Assembly: GCA_027484315.1 (NCBI GenBank)
Contig: JAIXTE010000015.1
Location: forward strand, 47,846 to 111,845
DNA from: Burkholderiales bacterium
Lineage (GTDB): Bacteria > Pseudomonadota > Gammaproteobacteria > Burkholderiales > Burkholderiaceae_B
Reading direction: 5' to 3'
DNA: 64,000 nucleotides
Below the pieces are notes generated by a model. That model saw only the letters and a program-made list of their open reading frames with translations, did no database searches and was not told the origin of the DNA. The position numbers were made by a program, and so were the translations under genes. This document shows, piece by piece, positions 8,204 through 17,080 of this stretch. Position 1 is the stretch's first letter. Each line of letters begins with the position of its first letter.

Positions 8204-8746
8204 CTATTTTACTCGAGTCAAATGACTCTTTTTCTTGGGACCCGGCTTTTTCGGTGTTTTTTCTTCAGATTTTTCTGATTTAGTTACAGCCAGCAATTGG
8301 GAATCTTCAGAAACACCCGACACCGAACGCAAACCGGCCGGTTTTTGATCGGGTTCATTGGCGACTGGCTCATCTTGCTCATCAAGAACAAATTGAACGG
8401 CTTCGTTTCCGTCGCCTTCAATTTCAGCCAAGGGCTTCAACACCTCAAAGGCCATGCCGTGACCATTCTCGCGCGCATAAATGGCACTGACCTGCTCGAT
8501 CGGAACAAAAATCTGTCGAGCCACGCCTCCGAACCGGGCCTCAAACTCGACATACTCATTGCCCAAAGACAATTTGTTGGTGGCCAACGGCGATGTGTTC
8601 AACACAATTTCGCCAGCCTTCACAAATTCTTTAGGCACCTGGGTTTGTTCATTCACAGCCACGGCCAGATAAGGCGTGTAACCATTGTCCACACACCATT
8701 CATGAATGGCGCGAATCAGGTAGGGCTTGGTTGATACTTCAGTCAC
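8204..8746 (-). CDS. sspB: ClpXP protease specificity-enhancing factor SspB
   Basis: A 180-residue protein. SspB tethers ssrA-tagged and other substrates to ClpX. The N-terminal substrate-binding domain (about 1-110) contains KPYLIRAIHEWCVDNGYTPY and the region around FGGVARQIFVPI, typical of the family. A low-complexity linker follows, ending in a charged tail rich in K, E and P where the ClpX-binding peptide normally lies. It follows sspA, the usual pair, 37 bases downstream. Confidence 0.93.
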   Translation of the reverse strand: MTEVSTKPYLIRAIHEWCVDNGYTPYLAVAVNEQTQVPKEFVKAGEIVLNTSPLATNKLSLGNEYVEFEARFGGVARQIFVPIEQVSAIYARENGHGMAFEVLKPLAEIEGDGNEAVQFVLDEQDEPVANEPDQKPAGLRSVSGVSEDSQLLAVTKSEKSEEKTPKKPGPKKKSHLTRVK

Positions 8747-8783
8747 TGCATTGTCCTTGGTGATTTCGGGAACACAAAAACCC

Positions 8784-9386
8784 TTAGCGACGCATCACCT
8801 TTTCAGAAGGCGTCAGTGCATCGATAAAGGCTGGCTTTGCAAAAATCCGCTCGGCATACTTCATCAGTGGCGCAGCAGACTTTGGCAGTTCAATGCCATA
8901 GTGTTCCAAACGCCACAACAACGGAGCCAATGCAACGTCCAGCATGGAAAAATCTTCGCCCAGCATATACTTGCTTTTCAGAAACACTGGGGCCAATTGA
9001 GTCAACTGGTCACGAATTGATGACTTGGCCTTGTCCATTGCCTTGGGGTTCCCTGCTTTTTCCAAAACACTCACGTGCTGGAACAGTTCACGTTCAAAGT
9101 TGAACAAGAACAGGCGGGTACGTGCACGCATTACTGGATCGGCGGGCATCAACTGAGGATGAGGAAAACGCTCATCAATGTATTCATTGATGATATTTGA
9201 TTCATACAGAATCAAATCGCGTTCTACCAGGATGGGCACCTGACTGTACGGGTTCATGACGCTGATGTCGTCGGGCCGATTGAACAGATCAATGTCCTTG
9301 ATCTCAAAGTCCATGCCTTTTTCGTGCAACACGAAGCGGCAACGCTGAGAATATGGACAGGTTGTTCCAGAGTATAGAACCATCAT
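8784..9386 (-). CDS. sspA: Stringent starvation protein A, glutathione S-transferase fold
   Basis: A 200-residue protein with a thioredoxin-like N-terminal half (MMVLYSGTTCPYSQRCRFVL) and a helical GST C-terminal half. SspA binds RNA polymerase and supports stationary-phase and acid-stress expression; it has no known transferase activity. I chose the ATG at 9386 because the family starts with MMVLYSGTTCP. Longer frames upstream would cross a terminator-like hairpin. The order petABC-sspA-sspB is typical of Betaproteobacteria. Confidence 0.93.
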   Translation of the reverse strand: MMVLYSGTTCPYSQRCRFVLHEKGMDFEIKDIDLFNRPDDISVMNPYSQVPILVERDLILYESNIINEYIDERFPHPQLMPADPVMRARTRLFLFNFERELFQHVSVLEKAGNPKAMDKAKSSIRDQLTQLAPVFLKSKYMLGEDFSMLDVALAPLLWRLEHYGIELPKSAAPLMKYAERIFAKPAFIDALTPSEKVMRR

Positions 9387-9400
9387 AATGTTGTCATCCC

Positions 9401-9438
9401 AAAACAAAAAATGGCCGGGGCGAGCAAACACCCCAGCC
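9401..9438 (-). terminator. Intrinsic terminator/attenuator between petC and sspA
   Basis: On the minus strand GGCTGGGG and CCCCGGCC form an 8-bp stem (one G-U) around a 10-base loop and are followed by ATTTTTTGTTTT. The hairpin begins 23 bases after the petC stop and its U-tract ends about 15 bases before the sspA ATG. No room is left for a promoter between terminator and gene, so sspA must be expressed by read-through or from a promoter inside or before petC. Confidence 0.75.
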
Positions 9439-9461
9439 TGTATGCAAACTAAGCCTTTAAC

Positions 9462-10220
9462 TTACTTGATGTCTTTCCAGTAAGCGGCATTCAAACGCCA
9501 TGCGAATACGGTAAACACACCGAAGAACATCAAGACAATCACACCCAGCTTGAAACGGTCTTCACGCACCGGCTCGGCCATGAAAACCAGGAAACTGGTC
9601 AGATCGGCCATGGCCTGATCATATTCCACCGTGGTCATTGTCCCGGGTTTGGTCTGCTCAAAACCTACAAAAGTATGAACGGTCTTGGCAGGGTCATGTG
9701 CATCAGCCTTGTCTTCAAACTTGGCAACGCGCTCACCCTGCAACTCCCACAACACATGCGGCATACCCACGTTTGGAAACGCCATGTTATTCCAGCCCGT
9801 TGGCTTGGAAGGATCACGGTAATAGGTGCGCAAGTAGGTGTAGATGTAGTCAGCACCCGGGCCATTTGAAGAAGCACGTGAACGCGCGATCAATGACAAA
9901 TCGGGTGGAGCCGCACCAAACCATTTTTTTGCATCCTTCGGATCCATCGCAATGTTCATGGTGTCACCAACACTGTCGGTGGCGAACATCAGATTTTCCT
10001 TGATCTGCTCTTCAGTCAAACCAATCTCGCGCAAACGGTTATAACGCATGCTTTCCGCTGAATGGCAATTCAGACAGTAATTGGAAAACAGCTTGGCACC
10101 GCGCTGCAATGCAGCCAAGTCGTTGGTCAGGTCTGGGGCCTTGTCCAGCGGGTAATTGCTTCCCGCGCTGAACACCAGAGATGGCACAAGAGCCAGCAAA
10201 GCCAATAATTTTTTCATCAT
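9462..10220 (-). CDS. petC: Cytochrome c1 of the bc1 complex
   Basis: A 252-residue membrane-anchored c-type cytochrome that passes electrons from the Rieske protein to soluble cytochrome c. A signal peptide (about 1-18) is followed by the haem-binding CLNCH at 49-53. A single C-terminal membrane anchor lies at about 226-244. The start has two adjacent ATG codons; the first gives the usual N-terminus. It is the last gene of the petABC group. Confidence 0.95.
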   Translation of the reverse strand: MMKKLLALLALVPSLVFSAGSNYPLDKAPDLTNDLAALQRGAKLFSNYCLNCHSAESMRYNRLREIGLTEEQIKENLMFATDSVGDTMNIAMDPKDAKKWFGAAPPDLSLIARSRASSNGPGADYIYTYLRTYYRDPSKPTGWNNMAFPNVGMPHVLWELQGERVAKFEDKADAHDPAKTVHTFVGFEQTKPGTMTTVEYDQAMADLTSFLVFMAEPVREDRFKLGVIVLMFFGVFTVFAWRLNAAYWKDIK

Positions 10221-10246
10221 CTCGTCCTTATTTCGTCCAGTCAGGC

Positions 10247-11512
10247 TCAGTGTGCGTGAAACACAACACGGTCAGGCACGGGCTTGAATGTGCCCAGCTT
10301 CGACCACCATGGCATCGCCATGAAGAACAGGAAGTAATAAAGAGTACCCACCTGAGAAACCACCTGACCAATGTCTGATGGCGGCTTCACACCCAGATAA
10401 CCCAGCACGATGAAGTTGATTACGAACACAGCGTAAATCCACTTGTGTAGTGAAGGGCGATAGCGGATGGACTTCACCGGGCTCTTGTCCAGCCATGGCA
10501 GGAAGAACAGGATCACGACCGCGCCACCCATCACCACCACACCCCAGAACTTCGCATCAAGGCCCAGGAACGGGAATGTGATGGCACGAAGAATGGAATA
10601 GAACGGTGTGAAATACCATACCGGTGCAATGTGCGCAGGCGTTTTCAATGGGTCAGCTGGAATGAAGTTGTTGTATTCCAGGAAGTAACCACCCATTTCC
10701 GGCGCGAAGAACACGATTGCCGAGAAGACCATCAGGAACACACCCACACCCAAAATGTCATGCACTGTGTAGTAAGGGTGGAAAGGAATGCCGTCAAGCG
10801 GCTTGCCATCGGCACCTTTCTTTTCCTTGATCTCAACGCCATCCGGGTTGTTTGAACCCACTTCATGCAACGCCACCAGGTGCGCAGCCACCAAGCCCAG
10901 CAACACCAAAGGAATCGCAATGACGTGGAAGGAGAAGAAGCGGTTCAGGGTTGCATCAGATACAACATAGTCGCCACGGATCCAGATCGCCAGGTCAGGG
11001 CCGATCAAGGGAATCGCAGAGAACAGGTTCACGATGACCTGTGCGCCCCAGTAGCTCATCTGGCCCCATGGCAACAGGTAACCAAAAAATGCCTCAGCCA
11101 TCAGACAAAGGAAAATGGCCACACCGAAGATCCAGATCAGTTCACGCGGTTTGCGATACGAACCGTACAGCAGGCCACGCATCATGTGCAAATAAACCAC
11201 CACGAAGAACATGGAAGCACCTGTGGAGTGCATGTAACGCACCAGCCAGCCCCATGGCACATCACGCATGATGTATTCCACAGACTGGAAAGCCTTGGCC
11301 GCATCGGGTTTGTAGTGCATGACCAGGAAAATACCGGTCACGATCTGGATCACCAGCACCAACAGGGCCAATGAACCAAAGAAATACCAGAAGTTAAAGT
11401 TCTTGGGCGCATAGTACTCGGACAAGTGCGCTTGGTAGGTTGAAGTCAGGGGAAAGCGCTGGTCAATCCAGCCCAATACGCCTGTCGTTTCAACTTTTTT
11501 GTCTGCCGCCAT
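10247..11512 (-). CDS. petB: Cytochrome b of the bc1 complex
   Basis: A 421-residue multi-pass protein holding both b haems and the quinol-oxidising (Qo) and quinone-reducing (Qi) sites. Haem-ligand histidines are H95 and H109 in one membrane helix and H196 and H211 in another. The Qo-site motif that is PEWY in mitochondria reads PVWY at 297-300, a variant known from beta- and gammaproteobacteria. The protein continues through a C-terminal helical part, so it is a full-length fused cytochrome b. Confidence 0.95.
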   Translation of the reverse strand: MAADKKVETTGVLGWIDQRFPLTSTYQAHLSEYYAPKNFNFWYFFGSLALLVLVIQIVTGIFLVMHYKPDAAKAFQSVEYIMRDVPWGWLVRYMHSTGASMFFVVVYLHMMRGLLYGSYRKPRELIWIFGVAIFLCLMAEAFFGYLLPWGQMSYWGAQVIVNLFSAIPLIGPDLAIWIRGDYVVSDATLNRFFSFHVIAIPLVLLGLVAAHLVALHEVGSNNPDGVEIKEKKGADGKPLDGIPFHPYYTVHDILGVGVFLMVFSAIVFFAPEMGGYFLEYNNFIPADPLKTPAHIAPVWYFTPFYSILRAITFPFLGLDAKFWGVVVMGGAVVILFFLPWLDKSPVKSIRYRPSLHKWIYAVFVINFIVLGYLGVKPPSDIGQVVSQVGTLYYFLFFMAMPWWSKLGTFKPVPDRVVFHAH

Positions 11513-11537
11513 AATTACTACTCCTCGCGTTCAAATG

Positions 11538-12146
11538 TCAGGCGTTGTTCTCGTCTACACCGATCAACAACTTGGTGTCTGACAAATATTTGTGGGGTGG
11601 CACTTCCAGGTTGTCCGGTGCCGGCTTGCCTGCATACACGCGGCCTGCCAAATCAAATGTGGAACCGTGGCACGGGCAGAAAAAGCCGCCTTGCCAATCG
11701 TTGGGCAAACTGGGCTGCGGACCAGGTTCAAATCGGGCTGATGGTGAGCAACCGAGGTGAGAGCAGATTCCGACTGCAACCAGGTATTCTGGCTTGATTG
11801 ATCGGTGTGGATTGCGAGCGTATTCGGGAGTCAACGCGTCGGGGCTGCGTTCTGAATTCGGGTCAGCCAGTTGACTGTCCAGCTTCGGCAAGGCTTGCAC
11901 CATGGCGTCATCACGGCGAACAACCCAAACAGGCTTACCGCGCCATTCAACAGTTTTCATGTCACCTGGCTGCATGCCGGAAATGTCCAGCTCGACAGGC
12001 GCGCCGGCGGCTTTCGCGCGCTCGGAAGGTGCCATGGAAGTCAGAAATGCACCGCCTGTTGCCGCTGCTGCCACACCGCCTGCTGCACCGCAAGCGATCA
12101 TCCAGACGCGACGTTCTTTGTCTACAGGTTGATTATTGCTCATCAA
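11538..12146 (-). CDS. petA: Ubiquinol-cytochrome c reductase Rieske iron-sulfur subunit
   Basis: A 202-residue protein with an N-terminal membrane helix preceded by an RR pair (ERRVW), fitting Tat-dependent export; tatABC lie about 2.3 kb away. The [2Fe-2S] ligands are C128/H130 in CSHLGC and C157/H160 in CPCHGS, the two Rieske boxes. It is the first gene of petABC, and a 25-bp gap separates it from petB. Confidence 0.95.
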   Translation of the reverse strand: MMSNNQPVDKERRVWMIACGAAGGVAAAATGGAFLTSMAPSERAKAAGAPVELDISGMQPGDMKTVEWRGKPVWVVRRDDAMVQALPKLDSQLADPNSERSPDALTPEYARNPHRSIKPEYLVAVGICSHLGCSPSARFEPGPQPSLPNDWQGGFFCPCHGSTFDLAGRVYAGKPAPDNLEVPPHKYLSDTKLLIGVDENNA

Positions 12147-12296
12147 AATAACCCCGAAAGTAAAAGCCAGCTAACCTAAAATCCGCCTTTGAGCGCGCCT
12201 TTGAACCCGTACACCTGTGCAAAAGCGAAGCTAGAACACATGACTGCGCAAGAAATCGGCGAAGCTTGGCCAAAGTAGTGATCCATGCAACCGGAG

Positions 12297-12302
12297 ATTG
12301 TA
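12297..12302 (-). promoter_or_regulatory. Possible -10 element for petABC
   Basis: On the minus strand TACAAT occurs in the 250-bp gap between petA and the Nif3-like gene, about 150 bases before the petA ATG. The -35 region is not convincing. Nothing else in the gap is recognisable. Confidence 0.25.
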
Positions 12303-12396
12303 CCCTAGCAAGGTTCCAACAAGAAACAGTTTTAGAGCGATTTTCCAAGAAATGGCGATCAGGGTGAGCGATTTAGGCCCATACATTCAAAAACAT

Positions 12397-13158
12397 CTAA
12401 ACCGCCACGAACAAATCATGAAATACAACCTCAATGCCATAGCGCTGCGCCACCCAGTCGCCAAGCGCCTTGACTCCGCAACGCTCCGTGGCGTGATGCC
12501 CTGCCCCCAACAAACTCACACCACATTCGCGAGCCACGTGCACGGCGGGCTCTGAAAGCTCACCAGTCAAATAAAGATCGGCTCCGGCCAATGCGGCCTG
12601 CTCCACGTAACCAGGGGCACCGCCCGTACACCAGGCCACGGTACGAACCAAGCGCTGTGGGTCGTCCGCCCCCTCCACCTGCACCCGATGACCCAGCGTT
12701 GAAACAACGACTTCAACAATCTCGTGCAACTTTTGAGGTGAATGCAGAACGCCAAAATGAATCAAACCCTTGTCACCCAACACCCGGTCACTTGGCCAGC
12801 CCAGCATTTTGCCCAATTGTGCGTTATTGCCCAACTCCGGGTGCTTGTCCAAGGGCAAATGATAGGCAAACACATTCAGATCATGGCCAAGTGCTGCCTG
12901 CAAGCGTGCTTTGCGAAATCCGGTTACGACCTGCGGATCGCCTTTCCACATCAAGCCATGGTGAACCAGCACAGCATCTGCATCGAGCTCGATGGCAAGA
13001 TCAATCAAGCCCTTGGACGCGGTGACCCCTGTCAAGAGCCGTCGAATCTGGGGCCTGCCTTCCAACTGCAAGCCATTTGGGCAATAATCCTGCATGTGAG
13101 CCTGATCCAGCAACTCCCGCAAATCATGTTCAAGTACATTCCAATCCACTGAATTCAA
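12397..13158 (-). CDS. Nif3-like dinuclear metal-centre protein (YbgI family)
   Basis: A 253-residue protein of the Nif3/YbgI family, which forms hexamers with two metal ions per subunit; some members act as GTP cyclohydrolase-like enzymes, but the physiological role is unsettled. Metal-binding candidates are the HH pair in VLVHHGLMWKG and the HH in GAGHHATERCG near the C-terminus. It is divergent from the DegS-like gene with only 22 bp between start codons, so their promoters must overlap coding sequence or each other. Confidence 0.85.
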   Translation of the reverse strand: MNSVDWNVLEHDLRELLDQAHMQDYCPNGLQLEGRPQIRRLLTGVTASKGLIDLAIELDADAVLVHHGLMWKGDPQVVTGFRKARLQAALGHDLNVFAYHLPLDKHPELGNNAQLGKMLGWPSDRVLGDKGLIHFGVLHSPQKLHEIVEVVVSTLGHRVQVEGADDPQRLVRTVAWCTGGAPGYVEQAALAGADLYLTGELSEPAVHVARECGVSLLGAGHHATERCGVKALGDWVAQRYGIEVVFHDLFVAV

Positions 13159-13180
13159 CGGCGCACCCTTTGCATTTGAT

Positions 13181-14335
13181 ATGTTGAAAAAACTCTGGCT
13201 GACCTTTTCTCAGGCCCTTGCAGTGCTGCTTGCATTGTATTTCATCACCGAAGTGCTTCGCCCGAACTGGGTTCCAGACTGGCTGCAAAAACCGGCACAC
13301 GAAGTAGCCCAACCTGAAGGCGTGGCCGGTTACCGGCTGGCTGTGGACAAGGCAATGCCCGCTGTTGTGAATATTTTCACCAGCAAACGCATCTCAGAGA
13401 CCCCCAAACATCCGTTCTTTGAAGACCCGGAAATCCGCAAATTTTTTGGCGACGAACTGGATCAGTCACAGGATCCCGAAGAGCAGGCATCAAGTCTTGG
13501 CTCAGGCGTGATTGTCAGCAGCGAAGGCTTGATTGTCACCAACCAGCACGTGGTTGAGGCGGCTGACGAGATTGAGGTTGGCTTGAATGACGGGCGCACC
13601 ACCAAGGCGGAACTCGTGGGCACCGACCCGGAAACAGATCTTGCCGTGTTGCGAATCAAATTGAGCGACCTTCCCAGCCTCAAATTTGCAGCGGAAGACA
13701 CCGTAAAGGTGGGCGATGTGGTGCTTGCGATGGGAAACCCTTTTGGTGTTGGGCAAACAGTCACCATGGGCATTGTCAGCGCACTGGGCCGCAACCATGT
13801 GGGGATCAATACATTCGAGAACTTCATCCAGACAGATGCAGCCATTAACCCGGGCAATTCAGGCGGCGCGCTGGTGGACACGGCCGGTAACCTGCTGGGC
13901 ATCAACACGGCTATTTACAGCCGCTCCGGCGGTTCGTTGGGCATTGGCTTTGCCATTCCAGCCCAAACCGTTCAGAGCGTGTTGAACCAGATTGTGCGAA
14001 ACGGCACGGTCACCCGTGGATACATTGGCGTTGAACAGCAAAACATCACGGCCGAGCTGGCGACCGCCTTTGATTTGCCACAGAAAGATGGAGTAATCGT
14101 TGCTGGCATTGTGAAAGACGGCCCAGCGGACAAGGCCGGTCTCAAAGTAGGCGATATTTTGCTCAAACTGGACAACAAAAAGATCAGCGACACCACGCAG
14201 ATGCTGAACCAGATCGCCGCTTATGCACCCGGAGAGAAAAAAGCCATCGAGTTGCTTCGGGAAGGAAAACCCCAAACGCTGACCATCGAAATCGGGATTC
14301 GCCCCAAACCAGGCGCATTCATCAAACGCCAATAA
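13181..14335 (+). CDS. Membrane-anchored HtrA/DegS-like serine protease with one PDZ domain
   Basis: A 384-residue trypsin-like periplasmic protease. One N-terminal membrane anchor (about 5-26) replaces a cleavable signal. The catalytic triad is H123 (TNQHVV), D153 (TDLAVL) and S227 (GNSGGA). A single PDZ domain follows at about 275-370 (GYIGVEQQN to the end). One PDZ domain plus an anchor is the DegS layout, where the protease starts the sigma-E envelope-stress cascade; DegQ-like housekeeping activity is also possible. Confidence 0.9.
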   Translation: MLKKLWLTFSQALAVLLALYFITEVLRPNWVPDWLQKPAHEVAQPEGVAGYRLAVDKAMPAVVNIFTSKRISETPKHPFFEDPEIRKFFGDELDQSQDPEEQASSLGSGVIVSSEGLIVTNQHVVEAADEIEVGLNDGRTTKAELVGTDPETDLAVLRIKLSDLPSLKFAAEDTVKVGDVVLAMGNPFGVGQTVTMGIVSALGRNHVGINTFENFIQTDAAINPGNSGGALVDTAGNLLGINTAIYSRSGGSLGIGFAIPAQTVQSVLNQIVRNGTVTRGYIGVEQQNITAELATAFDLPQKDGVIVAGIVKDGPADKAGLKVGDILLKLDNKKISDTTQMLNQIAAYAPGEKKAIELLREGKPQTLTIEIGIRPKPGAFIKRQ

Positions 14336-14398
14336 GGCCTGGCGCGGTTTTACCTGCGAAAATTAGTGGGGAGCATCGCGCCTTGAACAGGCGCGGAC

Positions 14399-15136
14399 TC
14401 ATTCCACAATGTGTTGGCGTTGCTTGCCAATGAGTTTCGCAAACAGGATACCCACCTCGTAAAGAATACAGATGGGAATGGCGAGAAACAACTGCGACAT
14501 GACATCGGGCGGCGTTACCACTGCTGCGATCACAAACGCCGCAACAATGACGTAACCCCGAATTTCCACCAGCTTTTCGATGCTGATGACGCCAAGATAA
14601 ACCAGTACCACCACAATAATTGGCACTTCGAATGTCATGCCGAAGGCCAGAAACATGGTCAACACAAAGCTCATGTAGGCCTCAATGTCTGGAGCCGGCG
14701 TAATACTTTCAGGCGCAAAATCGTTGATGAACGCAAAGACCTGGCCAAACACGATGAAATGACAAAAGGCGATGCCGATCAGGAACAGCACTGTGCTGGA
14801 AAAAATGATGGGCAAGGCCATCTTTTTTTCATGCTGATACAGACCAGGGGCTATAAAAGACCAGGCTTGGTACAAAGTGAACGGCAGCGACACAACAAAA
14901 GCCACCATCGCAGTCAATTTGACGGGCACCATGAAAGGGGTAATTACCCCTGTGGCAATCATCTTGGTACCTTCCGGCAGGGCGCTTTGGATAGGCTGGG
15001 CCAGCATGTCGAAAATGACCGCCGCACTGGGGTAAATCATCAAACCAATAAACACCACGGCAAACGCAATTACGGCCCGGATCAGACGATCCCGAAGCTC
15101 AACCAGATGGCTGACAAAATTTTCCTGCTGACTCAT
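14399..15136 (-). CDS. tatC: Sec-independent (Tat) translocase subunit TatC
   Basis: A 245-residue, six-helix inner-membrane protein that recognises twin-arginine signal peptides. It starts MSQQENFVSHLVELRDRL, the conserved N-terminus that contains the signal-binding glutamate region. The frame is open further upstream, but the extra residues are low-complexity and overlap tatB, so the ATG at 15136 is preferred. It completes tatA-tatB-tatC after the histidine genes. Confidence 0.95.
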   Translation of the reverse strand: MSQQENFVSHLVELRDRLIRAVIAFAVVFIGLMIYPSAAVIFDMLAQPIQSALPEGTKMIATGVITPFMVPVKLTAMVAFVVSLPFTLYQAWSFIAPGLYQHEKKMALPIIFSSTVLFLIGIAFCHFIVFGQVFAFINDFAPESITPAPDIEAYMSFVLTMFLAFGMTFEVPIIVVVLVYLGVISIEKLVEIRGYVIVAAFVIAAVVTPPDVMSQLFLAIPICILYEVGILFAKLIGKQRQHIVE

Positions 15137-15155
15137 AACCCTTCCTGCACCTTGC

Positions 15156-15608
15156 TTATTTGGCCTCTGCCTTGGGGGCTGACCCTGAGGGCGCTGTGGG
15201 CGCTTGTTGTACTGTTGCCTGTTTGACGGGTTGGACAGCGGATTGTTTTTCTGGCCCAACAACCGGGGCTACAGCGGGCTCCACTGGCGGGACGCTGCTC
15301 TCCAGTTCGGCAATGTCGTCCTCGATCGCCTTGACCGACTTGTTCATGTCAAATTCGGCGTCTCGCAGGGTGGTTTGCACATCGCTTTCCACCTTGGTGG
15401 CAGCCGCCTGCATTTCCGCCTGCAACTTTCGCAACTCGTCTATTTCCATTTCCCGGTTGATCTCAGACTTCACATCACTGACGTAACGTTGCGCCTTGCC
15501 CAGCAGGTGTCCAATGGTCTTGGCCACCTTGGGCAGTTTTTCGGGACCTATCACCACCAGTGCGATCACCGCGATGATAAGCATTTCTGAAAACGCAATG
15601 TCGAACAT
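15156..15608 (-). CDS. tatB: Sec-independent (Tat) translocase subunit TatB
   Basis: A 150-residue protein with one N-terminal membrane helix (MFDIAFSEMLIIAVIALVVI), the GPEKLP hinge and an amphipathic helix, followed by a long A/P/V-rich tail. TatB joins TatC in the signal-peptide receptor complex. The MFDIG-like start and the length distinguish it from TatA next door. Confidence 0.93.
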   Translation of the reverse strand: MFDIAFSEMLIIAVIALVVIGPEKLPKVAKTIGHLLGKAQRYVSDVKSEINREMEIDELRKLQAEMQAAATKVESDVQTTLRDAEFDMNKSVKAIEDDIAELESSVPPVEPAVAPVVGPEKQSAVQPVKQATVQQAPTAPSGSAPKAEAK

Positions 15609-15632
15609 GCTGTGTGCCGAAAAAAGGGAAAA

Positions 15633-15869
15633 TTAGCTGGAAGATTTCTCTTTGGCTTCCACATCAATGGTGTCTGACTTCTTGGCATTGCCGTCAGCGA
15701 GCTTGGCGGTATTTTGATCAGCCTCGGCACCACCTTCTTTCATGCCATCCTTGAAACCCTTCACCGCACCGCCCAGATCAGACCCGATGTTGCGCAGTTT
15801 CTTGGTACCAAACACCAACATCACGATAACCAGCACGATAACCCAGTGCCAAATGCTAAATGAACCCAT
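15633..15869 (-). CDS. tatA: Sec-independent (Tat) translocase subunit TatA
   Basis: A 78-residue pore-forming subunit with a short membrane helix ([17 protein letters not shown]), the hinge [10 protein letters not shown] and the amphipathic helix [13 protein letters not shown], ending in an acidic/lysine-rich tail. It lies between hinT and tatB. Confidence 0.95.
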   Translation of the reverse strand: MGSFSIWHWVIVLVIVMLVFGTKKLRNIGSDLGGAVKGFKDGMKEGGAEADQNTAKLADGNAKKSDTIDVEAKEKSSS

Positions 15870-15909
15870 GACTCACTCCTTGAATGTGTTTTTGCCGCTG
15901 TTTCGCTGT

Positions 15910-16257
15910 TTACTTGCTGAGCATCAAGCCCAAGGGCTTGTCTCCGCCAAGAATGTGCACATGAACATGATACACCTCCTGACAACCTACCCTTCCTGTG
16001 TTGACGATGGTTCTAAACCCATCGTGGCAACCTTCCTGCTTTGCCAACTTGCCGGCAATTGCCATTATTTTTCCCAATACGGGTATGTCTTGTTCCGTGG
16101 CATCGGCCAGGGTGGGAATGTGCTTTTTCGGAATGATCAGAAAGTGCACAGGCGCAGCCGGGTTGATGTCATGGAATGCGAGGATATCCTCGTCTTCGTA
16201 TACTTTTCTGCTAGGGATTTCCCCAGCGACGATCTTGCAGAATATGCAATCGCTCAT
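15910..16257 (-). CDS. hinT: HIT-family purine nucleoside phosphoramidase HinT-like
   Basis: A 115-residue HIT protein with the catalytic HVHVHILGG motif near the C-terminus and N-terminal CIFCKIVAGEIPS. HinT proteins hydrolyse adenosine phosphoramidates and aminoacyl-adenylates. The position between hisE and tatA is conserved in Betaproteobacteria. Confidence 0.92.
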   Translation of the reverse strand: MSDCIFCKIVAGEIPSRKVYEDEDILAFHDINPAAPVHFLIIPKKHIPTLADATEQDIPVLGKIMAIAGKLAKQEGCHDGFRTIVNTGRVGCQEVYHVHVHILGGDKPLGLMLSK

Positions 16258-16280
16258 CTCTTCACCCCATTTGTCGTTTT

Positions 16281-16619
16281 TTATTTTTTCCGGTTTGCTT
16301 TTTCAACCAGCCCTGACAGGCCCATGCGCCGATCGAGCTCGACCAGCACGTCACTGGCCTGCAAGCCATGCCACCCCAGCAACACCAGGCTGTGAAACCA
16401 CAAATCGGCTGTTTCAGCCACCACTTTGACGGGGTCCTGGTCTTTGGAGGCCATGACAAGCTCACAGGACTCTTCACCGATTTTTTTCAATATTGCGTCC
16501 TGCCCCTTGTGGTGCAGTTTGGCCACATAAGATTGTTCAGGATCCGCCTGTTTGCGCTCCTGCAGCACCTCGGTCAAACGCTCGAGCAAATTTCCAGACA
16601 CTTTTTCAAGGTCAGCCAT
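16281..16619 (-). CDS. hisE: Phosphoribosyl-ATP diphosphatase
   Basis: A 112-residue all-helical pyrophosphohydrolase for the second step of histidine synthesis, turning PR-ATP into PR-AMP. The MazG-like core [12 protein letters not shown] supplies the metal-binding acidic residues. It is a stand-alone HisE, separate from the adjacent hisI, as usual for this lineage. Confidence 0.93.
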   Translation of the reverse strand: MADLEKVSGNLLERLTEVLQERKQADPEQSYVAKLHHKGQDAILKKIGEESCELVMASKDQDPVKVVAETADLWFHSLVLLGWHGLQASDVLVELDRRMGLSGLVEKANRKK

Positions 16620-16632
16620 GTTCCGAATTCCT

Positions 16633-17058
16633 TTATTTTTTGCCGTACATGTCGGCCGGGTCTTTCAGCACGGGGTCTTTGGCAACCCACTTCGGGCTTT
16701 CGCCTGCTGAATCTTCCAGCGCATAGTAAAAACAGCTTTCACGGCCCGTGTGGCAGGCAATGCCGCCCACCTGTTCCACCATCAGAATGAGCACATCGCC
16801 ATCGCAGTCCAGTCGAATTTCTTTGACCTTCTGCTGATTGCCCGATTCCTCGCCCTTGTGCCACAGCTTACCGCGCGAACGTGAAAAATACGTTGCAAAA
16901 CCTGTCTTGGCTGTAATTTCCAGGGCTTCCTGATTCATCCACGCCACCATCAGCACACGCTGGGTGATGTGGTCTTGGGCAACCACATTCAGCAAACCTT
17001 TTTCATCAAAGCTGACGCTGTCCAGCCAGTTGTCGGTGATGACTACATCTTTGCTCAT
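16633..17058 (-). CDS. hisI: Phosphoribosyl-AMP cyclohydrolase
   Basis: A 141-residue zinc enzyme opening the purine ring of PR-AMP, the third step of the pathway. The metal/zinc ligands lie in [14 protein letters not shown] and [11 protein letters not shown]. It is monofunctional, lacking a fused HisE domain, which is encoded by the next gene. Confidence 0.94.
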   Translation of the reverse strand: MSKDVVITDNWLDSVSFDEKGLLNVVAQDHITQRVLMVAWMNQEALEITAKTGFATYFSRSRGKLWHKGEESGNQQKVKEIRLDCDGDVLILMVEQVGGIACHTGRESCFYYALEDSAGESPKWVAKDPVLKDPADMYGKK

Positions 17059-17080
17059 GCCTCAGGAAACCCCTTTCGCC

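Noticed and set aside
10076..10111. TTGGCAC followed by CGCGCTGCA, sigma-54-like
   Set aside because: It lies inside petC on the strand opposite the gene, the -12 element lacks the first T of TTGC, and no gene is placed to use it.
14411..15226. Plus-strand open frame of 271 codons opposite tatC
   Set aside because: It mirrors tatC, and its protein is extremely H/N/Q-rich without hydrophobic core patterns.
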